Of a DNA stretch of 64,000 nt, positions 18,301 to 24,922 are shown piece by piece (positions within the stretch are counted from its first letter, which is position 1; the number at the start of each line of letters is the position of its first letter). Made by a program: the position numbers and the translations under genes. A model generated the notes under the pieces. That model made no database searches and had not been told where the DNA came from. It was given only the letters and a program-made list of their open reading frames with translations. The DNA is from Xanthobacter autotrophicus (GTDB lineage: Bacteria > Pseudomonadota > Alphaproteobacteria > Rhizobiales > Xanthobacteraceae), in NCBI RefSeq assembly GCF_005871085.1, contig NZ_VAUP01000004.1, positions 124,001-188,000 on the forward strand. The letters are read 5' to 3'.

Positions 18301-19767
18301 GTAAAGCCGGACCGGCTTGGAGACCACATCGAACCTGCAGTCGGCTTGGCCCACCTCTTCGGAGGTGCCGAGCAGGAGAAGGCCGTCGTCGAGAAGCGCG
18401 AAATGGAACAGGGAAATGACCTTGGCCTGCGCCTCGGGAGACAGATAGATCAGCAGGTTGCGGCAAGAAATCAGGTCGAGGCGTGAGAAGGGCGGGTCCG
18501 CCAGCACGTTCTGCACGGTAAATACCACCGCGGCGCGCAGGTCCGCCGCGATCCTGAAGCCTCCCGCGTCCTTCATGAAAAAGCGTTCGAGCCGTTCGGG
18601 AGAGACGCTCTGCGCAATCGCCTCGGGATAGAAGCCTTCCCTCGCCTTTGCGACGGCATCGGGATCGACATCCGAGGCGAACACCTGCAACTGGATGTTG
18701 CGCCTGAGTGCCCCGATCGCTTCGAAGACCAGCATGGCCAGGGAATAGGCTTCCTCGCCCGTGCTGCACGCGGGCACCCATATGCGCAGGGGGTGGCTTG
18801 GGGGATGGGCGCGCACCAGATCGGGAATGATCTTGTCTGCGAGAAAGGCGAAGACCTCGGGGTCGCGGAAGAACTCGGTGACGTTGATGAGCAGATCCTT
18901 GGTGAGGAGGTCCAGTTCCGTAGGGTCCTTTCGCAACAGGTCGAGGTATCGCTCCATGTCCTCGGCGCCCATGGCTGCCAGGGCCATGCGCCGTTCGGTC
19001 CGGCGTTGCAGCGTTCCGGGCTTGTAGAGGGTGAAGTCGAACGCCGTGCTCGACCGCAAAAGATCAACGATTTGCACCAAAGCGGCGTTCATGGGGGGGT
19101 GGGCCGGCTGCCGGGTGCGGGTGAGCAAGGCTTCGGGGATCTTCTCCACGGGCAGCACAACATTCACAGCGCCGGCGGCGATCGCGCTGCGCGGCATGCC
19201 GTCGTAGTCGGCCTCCTCCGGATCCTGCGCGACGGTGAAGCCGCCGTTCTCCTTTACCGCCTTGAGGCCCGCGCTGCCGTCGGTCCCGGTTCCCGAGAGG
19301 ACCACGCCGATGGCGTTGGAGCCGTACTCGGCGGCCAGCGACTTCAGCAGGAAGTCGAACGGCAGTCGCGCCCCATGGGGCGCCGCAGGCGCGGAGAGGC
19401 GCAGCTGGCCGCCATTGACCGACAGGTAGAAGCCGGGCGGGATGACATAAAGATGATCCGGCTCCACCGGCATGCCATCGGCCACCTGCTGCACCACCAT
19501 GGAGGTGTGCGGGGCGAGCAGATCCGCCATCAGGCTTTTATGGGTCGGATCAAGGTGCAGGACCAGTATGAGCGCCATTCCGTGATCGGCGGGAAGCGCG
19601 GCAAGCAGTTTCTTGCAGGCATCGAGCCCACCGGCCGAAGCGCCGACGCCGATGACGTGGAACTGCCGGGACCCGCGCGAGGGCTTTCCCGTCTCCAAGG
19701 GACGCCCCCGTGATCGTGGCGCGGTCGATGTGGTCGCACGCACAGGCAGCTTCGGCATGTTCCTCAT
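15379..19767 (-). CDS. Fusion protein: CheB - CheR - PAS - histidine kinase - two receivers - LuxR/FixJ-type HTH
   Basis: A 1462-residue single polypeptide. Residues 37-225 form a CheB methylesterase domain with Ser44 (GASAGG), His71 and Asp163 (GTGTDG). Residues about 235-490 form a CheR methyltransferase (ACSTGEEAYSLAM). Coiled-coil repeats rich in NEE follow at about 660-730, then a PAS domain. The HisKA domain has His879 (ASHDLRQPL) and the ATPase has NLISNALKYT and DTGIGIP. Receiver 1 has Asp1167 (LADYNLPNG) and receiver 2 has Asp1307 (VDAYLPGMKG). A LuxR-type HTH lies near 1390-1455 (LTHRQREILDLVLAG, KNIAADLGISQRTVENH). It has no membrane segment and is likely a soluble sensor-to-DNA signalling protein. 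The start could instead be the ATG at 19758. Confidence 0.93.
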   Translation of the reverse strand: MRNMPKLPVRATTSTAPRSRGRPLETGKPSRGSRQFHVIGVGASAGGLDACKKLLAALPADHGMALILVLHLDPTHKSLMADLLAPHTSMVVQQVADGMPVEPDHLYVIPPGFYLSVNGGQLRLSAPAAPHGARLPFDFLLKSLAAEYGSNAIGVVLSGTGTDGSAGLKAVKENGGFTVAQDPEEADYDGMPRSAIAAGAVNVVLPVEKIPEALLTRTRQPAHPPMNAALVQIVDLLRSSTAFDFTLYKPGTLQRRTERRMALAAMGAEDMERYLDLLRKDPTELDLLTKDLLINVTEFFRDPEVFAFLADKIIPDLVRAHPPSHPLRIWVPACSTGEEAYSLAMLVFEAIGALRRNIQLQVFASDVDPDAVAKAREGFYPEAIAQSVSPERLERFFMKDAGGFRIAADLRAAVVFTVQNVLADPPFSRLDLISCRNLLIYLSPEAQAKVISLFHFALLDDGLLLLGTSEEVGQADCRFDVVSKPVRLYRRVGQRRTGTLSFQVGSSDGVLRPLRPARIATPSRQAALAELCRQAVLEAYAPAAVLINRTYECLYSLGSTDPYLRLAPGHPTHDLLSMAREGVRTKLRAAIQQASQEKKRVVVTGGRTRGDGKPLPFSIAVHPLQSEGEELLLVCFLNAATPGASPERPLPARNVSRVVELEQELQSTRTELESAIRNLELSSEEQKAVNEEALSVNEEFQSTNEELLASKEELQSLNEELTALNGQLQETLERQRTTSSDLQNVLYSTDVATLFLDMELKIRFFTPATRALFSVIPGDVGRPLSDLRSLAADGTLTSDIKAVLAGQTAQEREIETSDGAWYVRRILPYRTQDGGVDGVVITFVDVTERRRAADALETAKRDAELANSAKSRFLAAASHDLRQPLQSLVLLQGLLAKVAEGEKAERLVTRLDETISAMSGMLNALLDINQIEAGTIKADITSFAINDLLDRMREELTYHARGKKLSLSVIACGLSVESDPRLLEQMLRNLISNALKYTLRGRVLVGCRRHGPWLRIEVWDTGIGIPQTELRAIFDEYHQLNNAARERNLGLGLGLSIVQRLGLLLGHPVHVRSRPGHGSVFSIDVKLSPASATRHDASALGPVTVTGKDATSRKAAVLVIEDDPDVRSLLKLLLTTEGHAVTVAPDGDAALTLVERNAIRPELILADYNLPNGMTGLDAATRLRAKLRWRIPVVIVTGDISTSALRAIAAHDCVQLNKPVKAEDLIRVIQGQLSTQPLPVAPDVPSAGGEHAPAASPVIFIVDDDDPVRQSMRSVLEEDGRTVEDYDSCEAFLEAFGPGRDGCLLVDAYLPGMKGLELLQRLHATGHGMPAIMITGNSDVRMAVEAMKAGAFDFIEKPVGRRELLACVKQALDQGHDAETRPVWRAAAAEQLSTLTHRQREILDLVLAGHPSKNIAADLGISQRTVENHRAAIMKKTGAKSLPALARIALAAAWTATGEPFT

Positions 19768-20580
19768 CTAACCGGCACTATAGACCCTTGCATGCCCACT
19801 CTAATTCATTCTGTCATGATTTGTGAAATTTCGTGTATTTCGCGCGCTGATGCCTTGGTTTTCATCAACAAAAAGCGTCGTGCAGTCCCTCGTGAAATTG
19901 CGATCGAGGTGCGCAGTCAAGGTCGTGTACAACGGCCAGTTCGTCCAAGTCGTACCCGACAACATCATGATGACATTATCTTTTCTTAAAAGAATATTGT
20001 TGGCATTGGACGTTATATGTCATCAATCGCGGTTCTGGATCGTCCCGTTCAGGATCGGACGGCCCCGTTTGGGGCAGATCGAGCATGATGCGGATTGAAG
20101 CGGGCGCCGCCAGGGAAATCCCCGGACCGGATGAACGGCGCAGGACACGCCAAAAAGCGGTGAAGCCTTTCAAGGCCAATCTTGCCCATGCCAACGCCGC
20201 TTCTGAGCGCTGCCGACACCTTCAGGACCATCGCCCCCACGCACTTGAATCGCTGCTGGCTCCTAAAAAACGATCCACTCGGCAATTAAATCAATTCAAA
20301 TAATCACCAGCAGGCGATCCCAAAATCTCAGAGGGGTCGGCGGTGCTGACATCGTCCGTGGCAGCCAAATCTTGCGATACTTACGACGACCCCGAACCTC
20401 ACCGGGATGCCGGTCCGAAGATGAGCGCGGCTTTCTTGCGATGTCGCGTGACGTTGCCCCTTCTTCCTCATTGAGGGGACCTCATGCGAAGCCCAAAACG
20501 GTCATACAAGAATGCACGCGGCCCGAACCGAAACTGAAAGCCGCCATCGATCGGTGCCACGTCCGTTGGCTCTGCTTGTA
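19768..20580. other. About 800 bp without a recognised gene
   Basis: The 5' part (19790-20010) is noticeably AT-richer than the surroundings and holds a small palindrome (TCTTTT-CTT-AAAAGA). Short frames exist but none has a ribosome site or recognisable product. The right part could be decayed upstream cas sequence, since a cas6e tail follows, but nothing could be aligned by eye. Confidence 0.45.
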
Positions 20581-20691
20581 CCTCCACGTCGCCCACAAGA
20601 TGGCTGGCAAGCACCAACCGTTCCACAAGGGGTGGGCCGGCACCGTGCGTTCGGCTACGGCATGCTGCTGCTCTCGCCACCGGAGGCGTGA
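20581..20691 (+). pseudogene. cas6e: 3' remnant of cas6e (type I-E CRISPR-Cas)
   Basis: In the frame ending at TGA 20689-20691 the translation ends GVGRHRAFGYGMLLLSPPEA, the typical C-terminus of Cas6e, with the Gly-rich loop that binds the crRNA hairpin. Upstream in this frame the sequence loses similarity quickly and no start or catalytic part can be traced. The cas1-like frame begins one base after the stop, exactly the cas6e-cas1 order of type I-E operons. Only the last 30-35 residues are recognisable. Confidence 0.7.
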
Positions 20692-21040
20692 ATGCTGCCC
20701 GGACGCCTCGGACTCGAGACGGCGCGGCTGCCGCACTCCGATCGCCACGGCCTTGTCAGCCTCGACCGGGGAAGGCTGGCGGTCGAAGAGGGCTGTCTCA
20801 CCTTCGACTGCGCCGGGGGCGGCGTGACGCCGGCGGGACGCTATGGTCTGCCCCGCATCAATTCGTTTCGCTTGTCGTGCTGGGCCCCGGATCGAGCGTC
20901 AGCCACGACGTGCCGCGCCTCCTCGCCCGGCACGGAGTGGGGCTGGTGGCGACCGGCGAGGACGGCGTGCGCTTCTATACCGCGCAACCGCTGTTGCCAG
21001 ACTTCTCCCACCTCGCCCGCGCCAACCGGTTGCAACGGCA
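20692..21040 (+). pseudogene. cas1: Frameshifted, truncated cas1 (type I-E integrase of CRISPR adaptation)
   Basis: ATG at 20692 opens GRLGLETARLPHSDRHGL and RGRLAVEEGCLTF, the N-terminal beta domain of type I-E Cas1. Near 20855 the frame shifts, and the next segment, FVSLVVLGPGSSVSHD then RLLARHGVGLVATGEDGVRF, continues the same protein in frame 3. Similarity ends near 21040 (SHLARANRL), just before a decayed integrase on the other strand. The catalytic C-terminal domain (Glu/His/Asp) is missing, so it cannot be active. No cas2 and no repeat array was seen nearby. Confidence 0.8.
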
Positions 21041-21072
21041 ATGCCGCGAGAACGATGAGTACGGCAACGCCC

Positions 21073-21773
21073 CTACGGAACGCCCAAGGGGGCGATTTTC
21101 TCCATCTCCACCGCCAGTCCCGGCAGTATCACATCAGTCGCGCCGTATTTCCGGTGCACGTCGGCCGAAGCGTGCCCGAGAATATATTCGCGAGCCTCGT
21201 CGCCGACCTGATAGCGCTGGGCCAGGGCCTTCAGCAGGTGGCGCAGTTGGGGGAGATGCCCTTGCGCTTGATGCCGACGTTCTCCGAGCGCACCCAGCGG
21301 CTCATATAAGAACTGGCGGAACTGCCGAATAGCTGCCCCTCGGGCGCCGCCTTGAGCCGGTCCATGAAGCCTTCGTCGACGATGGCGGGGTGGACTGGAA
21401 TGACCCGCTCGCTGGACCTCGTCTTGAGGGAGCAGGGCTTCCGTGGCCCTGAGAATGTCCCGGCCGTCGTTCAGTTGCAGCATGCTCTCTTGTGCGGCTG
21501 CCTTGGCGATGCCCTGTCCGACACCGACGCGGGGGTGTCGTCAGTCGTGCCGCCGGCGCGCTTCGCCCGCGCCTCCGCGAACAGGGCGTCGGCCTTCACC
21601 GACTCGACGTGTGACAGGCGCAAGGCCTCGCGGTAGCTGACCGCGCCGAGGCTTTTCCAGATTTCCCGCTTGTCGATGATCGCTCGCAGCTCCTCCGGCA
21701 CGAACGCCCGGAAGGTCCAGCGGCGCCCGAGCCGAAACAGCCTCGAAGGCTTGCGATCGTTCAAGATTTGCAA
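21073..21773 (-). pseudogene. Decayed tyrosine integrase (DUF6538 N-terminus plus catalytic C-terminus in several frames)
   Basis: The N-terminal part (21471-21773) reads RLFRLGRRWTFRAFVPEEL and SYREALRLSHVESVKADAL, the DUF6538 head of phage integrases. The C-terminal part reads SERVIPVHPAIVDEGFMDR in one frame, then shifts near 21240 to AREYILGHASADVHRKYG, which keeps the terminal HASADVHRKY with the nucleophilic Tyr. About 200 residues in the middle are missing. It reads away from the tRNA-derived att site 10 bp to its right, as the intact integrase at 37808 does from the other copy. It marks an older element at the same tRNA gene. Confidence 0.85.
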
Positions 21774-21782
21774 TGGGTTGGA

Positions 21783-21806
21783 ATGGTGCTGCGAGAGAGG
21801 ATTGAA
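21783..21806. other. Left attachment site: copy of the tRNA-Thr 3' end
   Basis: This 24-bp sequence is identical to 39520-39543, the 3' end (acceptor stem, CCA and T-arm side) of the tRNA-Thr gene. The flanks diverge at once on the inner side, and only a degenerate TTTGCAA stretch is shared outside. It is the crossover duplication expected from tyrosine integrase insertion into a tRNA gene. Confidence 0.92.
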
Positions 21807-21866
21807 TTCAAAAATGAACGCGATAAGCTATTGAAAACAATGAAAGAAAAATTGCGAGCGGAGGTA

Positions 21867-21899
21867 TTTTGGACGCTTGGGCGGACAGGTTTTGGACAA
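21867..21899 (+). repeat. Left-end integrase arm-type repeats (TTTGGAC x2)
   Basis: TTTTGGAC at 21867 and TTTTGGACAA at 21890 lie 61-93 bp inside the left att core. The TTTGGAC cores are 23 bp apart, about two helical turns. The same word occurs three times near the right end. Binding by the element's integrase is inferred from position and phasing. Confidence 0.6.
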
Positions 21900-21951
21900 T
21901 CAACAAAATCGTACGTGAAATATTCTGGATAGAATGACGTAGGTACATAAA

Positions 21952-22578
21952 CTATGTCGCCCTACCGTAGCCATGATTGGAAATCGTAATATCCGAACTT
22001 ATCGTATCTTTATCAAACAAAACGGATTGTTTCTCAAATTTACTAAGCATAAAAGTCCTGACCGTTTGGTGGAAATTGTCATCATGCAAGGTTTTGTAGG
22101 TACAACATACGATAGCTATTAAAGCGAACATTTGATTCGAATCGGAGTCAACAAGTTCAAAACTTGGACACCATGTCCTAACATATGTATCTCCCGGCAT
22201 CACCAGACGTGATGAATATGGTTCTTCATAGCAAAGAGATTTTACGAAATCTTCAATTAGAGGTATTGTGGAATTCTTGTAATCTAAAAGCTTAACATAT
22301 GTAGTAACGTCGAGGGCGGGCGTCCTTCCAATATTTGAAATTTTAACATTGAATGTCATGCTGATTGATTTTTCGTTAAAAGAAAAATCCTCAATATTAA
22401 GTACTTCATTTAATATCCACGCACGTTGATCCGATATTAATTGTTTTCTCGTAATTTCAGCTTGCTCAGAGGCGGATTTTGCCGCTCTTGATGCAGCAAG
22501 GGCGGCCCATCCGGAAAATAGAATGGATACCGTGGTTCCGAGTGTTGAGATATATGTTGCTATCTCTTCCGAGTTCAT
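21952..22578 (-). CDS. AT-rich N-terminally anchored membrane protein, unknown (moron candidate)
   Basis: A 208-residue protein with one membrane segment near residues 11-30 (TLGTTVSILFSGWAALAAS), then a helical linker (AAKSASEQAEITRKQLI) leading to DQRAWIL and a beta-rich domain (MTFNVKISNIGRTPALDV). This layout with an RAWI motif is seen in many uncharacterised accessory-island proteins. The gene is far richer in A+T than the phage genes, lies between the operon terminator and the att site, and is probably transcribed alone. This end position is typical of cargo or phage-defence genes, but no function can be assigned. Confidence 0.75.
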   Translation of the reverse strand: MNSEEIATYISTLGTTVSILFSGWAALAASRAAKSASEQAEITRKQLISDQRAWILNEVLNIEDFSFNEKSISMTFNVKISNIGRTPALDVTTYVKLLDYKNSTIPLIEDFVKSLCYEEPYSSRLVMPGDTYVRTWCPSFELVDSDSNQMFALIAIVCCTYKTLHDDNFHQTVRTFMLSKFEKQSVLFDKDTISSDITISNHGYGRAT

Positions 22579-22755
22579 TCCAGTTCCATTGAAATATGCC
22601 TGACGTGAGGCCGGTCGGGGGTCGCATCGGTGAAAATAAGAGCGGCGGCGAATGTCGCCCGCTTAATTCTAAAGATATGGTTCATCTCCACAAGCGCGTC
22701 TGCATTCCGGATATCTGGTGGACATGAAACAAATGGGGAACATATTCAAGCTGAA

Positions 22756-22786
22756 AAAGGCGGCACCGGGTGAGGGTGCCGCCTTT
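22756..22786 (-). terminator. Rho-independent terminator of the element's minus-strand operon
   Basis: A perfect 12-bp inverted repeat (AAAGGCGGCACC / GGTGCCGCCTTT, loop of 7) runs on the minus strand into a run of T. It lies 27 bp after the stop of the 152-residue gene and separates the phage genes from the AT-rich gene. Confidence 0.9.
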
Positions 22787-22812
22787 CATGCCGTGTAGCC
22801 GATGGGCGATGC

Positions 22813-23271
22813 CTATGGGTTGTCGGAGTCCTCTCCAAAGAATGCCTGAACCATTGCCCGATTGTCGACGTTGTGCCGGATCTCTTTCGAAGCGCCGCCC
22901 TTCCCCCTGTTCAATAACGCATTCGTCGCCGCGCGGGCCTCTGCGTCGGACGCCGTCCGCCGCTTTTCGGCCGGAGAATCTTCCCAATGGGGAATGCGGA
23001 AGTTCTCCGGCCTGTAGTGAGCCCCGGCAACGCCAAGCGCGCTTTCCATCACCACACAACAAAACTCAGTGCCGGTGAGGTGGTTAGCCATTCGAAGTAC
23101 GGCATCGCGAGTGATTATGTGACGATGCGCTTCGATAAAATCAATACATGCTTCCACAAGCGGCATGCGTTGGGTGTCCACTAATCCAGATGCTTCGTTC
23201 CCATTCGGCGGGGTTGAGCTGCCGATCAGGCGAGCTTCCAGAGCATTAAGATCTTCACAATACGTAGTCAT
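22813..23271 (-). CDS. Phage-element protein of unknown function, last gene before terminator
   Basis: A 152-residue, cysteine-containing, mostly helical protein (CIDFIEAHRHIITRDAVLRMANHLTG; ending VQAFFGEDSDNP). A strong AGGAGG ribosome site precedes the ATG. It is the 3'-most gene of the minus-strand module, and the terminator begins 27 bp later. No family is recognised. Its 5' untranslated region can fold to hide the ribosome site (see 23282-23302), so its expression may be controlled. Confidence 0.75.
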   Translation of the reverse strand: MTTYCEDLNALEARLIGSSTPPNGNEASGLVDTQRMPLVEACIDFIEAHRHIITRDAVLRMANHLTGTEFCCVVMESALGVAGAHYRPENFRIPHWEDSPAEKRRTASDAEARAATNALLNRGKGGASKEIRHNVDNRAMVQAFFGEDSDNP

Positions 23272-23281
23272 AGACTTTTTA

Positions 23282-23302
23282 CCTCCTAGTTGGGAGGCCT
23301 CC
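23282..23302 (-). promoter_or_regulatory. Possible ribosome-site-sequestering hairpin / palindrome
   Basis: On the minus strand the leader reads GGAGGCCTCC, CAACTA, GGAGG. The middle CCTCC can pair with the true Shine-Dalgarno GGAGG across a 6-base loop, and it also forms a 10-bp DNA palindrome with the preceding GGAGG. Either an RNA switch or a protein operator is possible. Seen directly; function is inference. Confidence 0.4.
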
Positions 23303-23380
23303 TATTAATCACACATTTCAACGGAAAGCTTTAGGCGCCTGTAGGCAGTTTTTGATGTTTCAAGCATCAAAATAGGCGTC

Positions 23381-23605
23381 TTAAACATCAATGATCGTTG
23401 TGGACGCCTGAACGCGCGATGGCGCCTTGATGCGAATGGTGGGCTTCAGCGCGAATTCGCGGGCGAGGTCGGCCAGGAGGGCTTCAAACTCCGCGTCGTC
23501 CAGCGGCTCGACGGTCGCCCGCAGGCGCTCGTTCTCGGCACGCAATTGCGCGATTTCCAAACGCATGAGCGCGAAATCACGGCGCTCTTGAATGGTCATC
23601 CTCAT
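23381..23605 (-). CDS. Small coiled-coil phage-element protein
   Basis: A 74-residue protein whose first half is a clear coiled coil (FALMRLEIAQLRAENERLR), followed by an acidic stretch and a short C-terminal strand region (RVQASTTIIDV). GGAG lies eight bases upstream of the ATG at 23605. It lies between two other small genes on the same strand, 42-110 bp apart, in one operon. Function unknown; probably a dimeric accessory or regulatory protein. Confidence 0.65.
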   Translation of the reverse strand: MRMTIQERRDFALMRLEIAQLRAENERLRATVEPLDDAEFEALLADLAREFALKPTIRIKAPSRVQASTTIIDV

Positions 23606-23647
23606 AAATACATCTCCGTGTTGTGAAACTGAATCGTGTGGCTGGTC

Positions 23648-24088
23648 TTAAATGCGGTAGGTGCCGCGCCACGACTCCATGTCGCGGTGCATGCTCGCGT
23701 TCTCGACCTTCGAGTCGTCCAGGGTGATGTGCCGCTGATCGGCGAGGCCCTCGCTGATCGTGCCTTCCAGATCGGCGACGATATCGTCATCCATTTCCGG
23801 CGCATCGTCGGCGGGCGGCTCTGGTTCGGAGGTGGCTGGCGCCTCTTCGGCGCAGAGGGCCGCCATCTCCGCATCGAAGACGGCAACGTCGTCATCCGTC
23901 ACGGGAGGGGGAGGGGGCACGAAAGCCGGAAGAGGGGCGGGGGCTTTCTCGGCGACCTTCACGCGCGCACGGTGCTCTTGCTGGTAGTGGCGCCAGCGCT
24001 GGCGACGTTCTTCGGGTGAGAGGCGGGAGAGTCGGCGCGCCTGACGCTCACGGTCCTTTGCGCGCCGATGCTCGATTGTTACGACCAT
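23648..24088 (-). CDS. Phage-element protein, basic N-terminus with acidic/proline-rich C-terminus
   Basis: A 146-residue protein. The start at 24088 has GAGG five bases upstream and is preferred over the longer frame to 24112. Residues about 5-45 are strongly basic and helical (RRAKDRERQARRL, RRQRWRHYQQEHRAR), as in DNA- or RNA-binding segments. A Pro-rich linker and an acidic tail follow. It lies just downstream of the TCACG repeat cluster. Family not recognised. Confidence 0.65.
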   Translation of the reverse strand: MVVTIEHRRAKDRERQARRLSRLSPEERRQRWRHYQQEHRARVKVAEKAPAPLPAFVPPPPPVTDDDVAVFDAEMAALCAEEAPATSEPEPPADDAPEMDDDIVADLEGTISEGLADQRHITLDDSKVENASMHRDMESWRGTYRI

Positions 24089-24170
24089 ATGCACCTCGGG
24101 TGCGGGGGCCACACGGTGCAGCCCCTTCGCGAGTCGCTATAGCGGCGAGGTCGTCCTTCACGCTCAGATT

Positions 24171-24267
24171 GCGTTCACGGTTTCGTGAGCGTGAGTGACG
24201 GTCATTCACGCTGTCAGTCACGCCGTGAATGACTGTCAGTCACGGTCATTCACGCTGTCATTCACGT
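24171..24267. repeat. Iteron-like cluster of TCACG/CGTGA motifs
   Basis: About 100 bp hold roughly ten copies of TCACG or its complement, mostly within the larger words GTCATTCACGCTGTC (at about 24201 and 24246) and GTCAGTCACG. Several copies face each other. The cluster fills the gap before the 146-residue gene and runs into the last codons of the next gene (24236-24463). It looks like a multi-site protein-binding region, such as a replication origin or repressor cluster. Confidence 0.7.
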
Positions 24268-24463
24268 GGGGCGAGGGGTTGCAGCGGTGCCACCACGCCC
24301 ACGCCACGTCCGGAATGATCCCCTTGGGCCAGATGTCGGCGCGTTCGCCAAGCGCAAGGATGATCTCGTCACGGTCAATCCGGCCGGTGCGGGGGTCTGG
24401 TTTGAGAAACGAGAGAAATTCGACAATATTATTGTAAGAAACGTCGTCGATGTACGCAGCCAT
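24236..24463 (-). CDS. Small phage-element protein, unknown
   Basis: A 75-residue protein; ATG at 24463 has GGAGG seven bases upstream, clearly better than the upstream extension. Core: SYNNIVEFLSFLKPDPRTG, DEIILALGERADIWP, then AWAWWHRC. Its last residues (HVNDSVNDRD) are encoded within the TCACG repeat cluster. It is unlike any family known to me. The compact helical shape and position suggest a regulator or replication accessory, but this is a guess. Confidence 0.65.
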   Translation of the reverse strand: MAAYIDDVSYNNIVEFLSFLKPDPRTGRIDRDEIILALGERADIWPKGIIPDVAWAWWHRCNPSPHVNDSVNDRD

Positions 24464-24712
24464 ATCGGCACCTCCATTGGATGCCGGAACATGACACGGA
24501 AACAAAACAAAGAACATAGAAAAGATGTAAGTCAGTTTTGACTGATCTTTACCGGATAGCCAGAAGCCGGAAGCTATATCGCTATAAAACAGGAACAGAA
24601 TAAGCAGGGAAAGCCGGTGGCGGGTGTTTTGGGGGCGGTGAGTGTTCGGGGCTTCAGATTTAGAAACGCCCGTGTACGCCCTCCGGAAGAGATTTTCATA
24701 GCCGGGGAGTGA

Positions 24713-24813
24713 GGGCGGTGAAAATCGGTAACGCTTTCCAGGAATCTATAAGACTCTTTGATTCTTAGAATCTTATATACATAGGAGAAAAGCGTTACAG
24801 ATTTTCACCGCCC
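24713..24813. repeat. Large inverted repeat (24/25 bp arms) with nested palindrome
   Basis: Arms 24713-24737 and 24789-24813 match in 24 of 25 positions. The 51-bp AT-rich centre contains the small palindrome GATTCTTAGAATC. The inner word GTGAAAATCGGTAACGCT recurs exactly as a direct copy at 24901-24918. The region has no gene. This is a strong candidate for a protein-binding or origin structure. Confidence 0.85.
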
Positions 24814-24900
24814 TTCCTTGAATACATCCGGCGTTTGATGGATATCCATTGAAAACAAAGGGAAAAATCTCCGGCATGTCCGAGGGTGCCGCCAAGGGCT

Positions 24901-24918
24901 GTGAAAATCGGTAACGCT
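24901..24918. repeat. Third copy of GTGAAAATCGGTAACGCT
   Basis: This exact 18-bp copy of the inner part of the left arm of the 24713-24813 inverted repeat lies 5 bp beyond the stop of the gene at 24923-25495. Confidence 0.85.
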
Positions 24919-24922
24919 CCGG

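Noticed and set aside
20085-20303. 72-residue frame upstream of the cas remnant
   Set aside because: No ribosome site, no recognisable pattern and overlapping antisense frames of equal quality.
20692-21640. CRISPR array near the cas remnants
   Set aside because: No direct repeats of 25-35 bp with regular spacers were seen in 19.8-22 kb.
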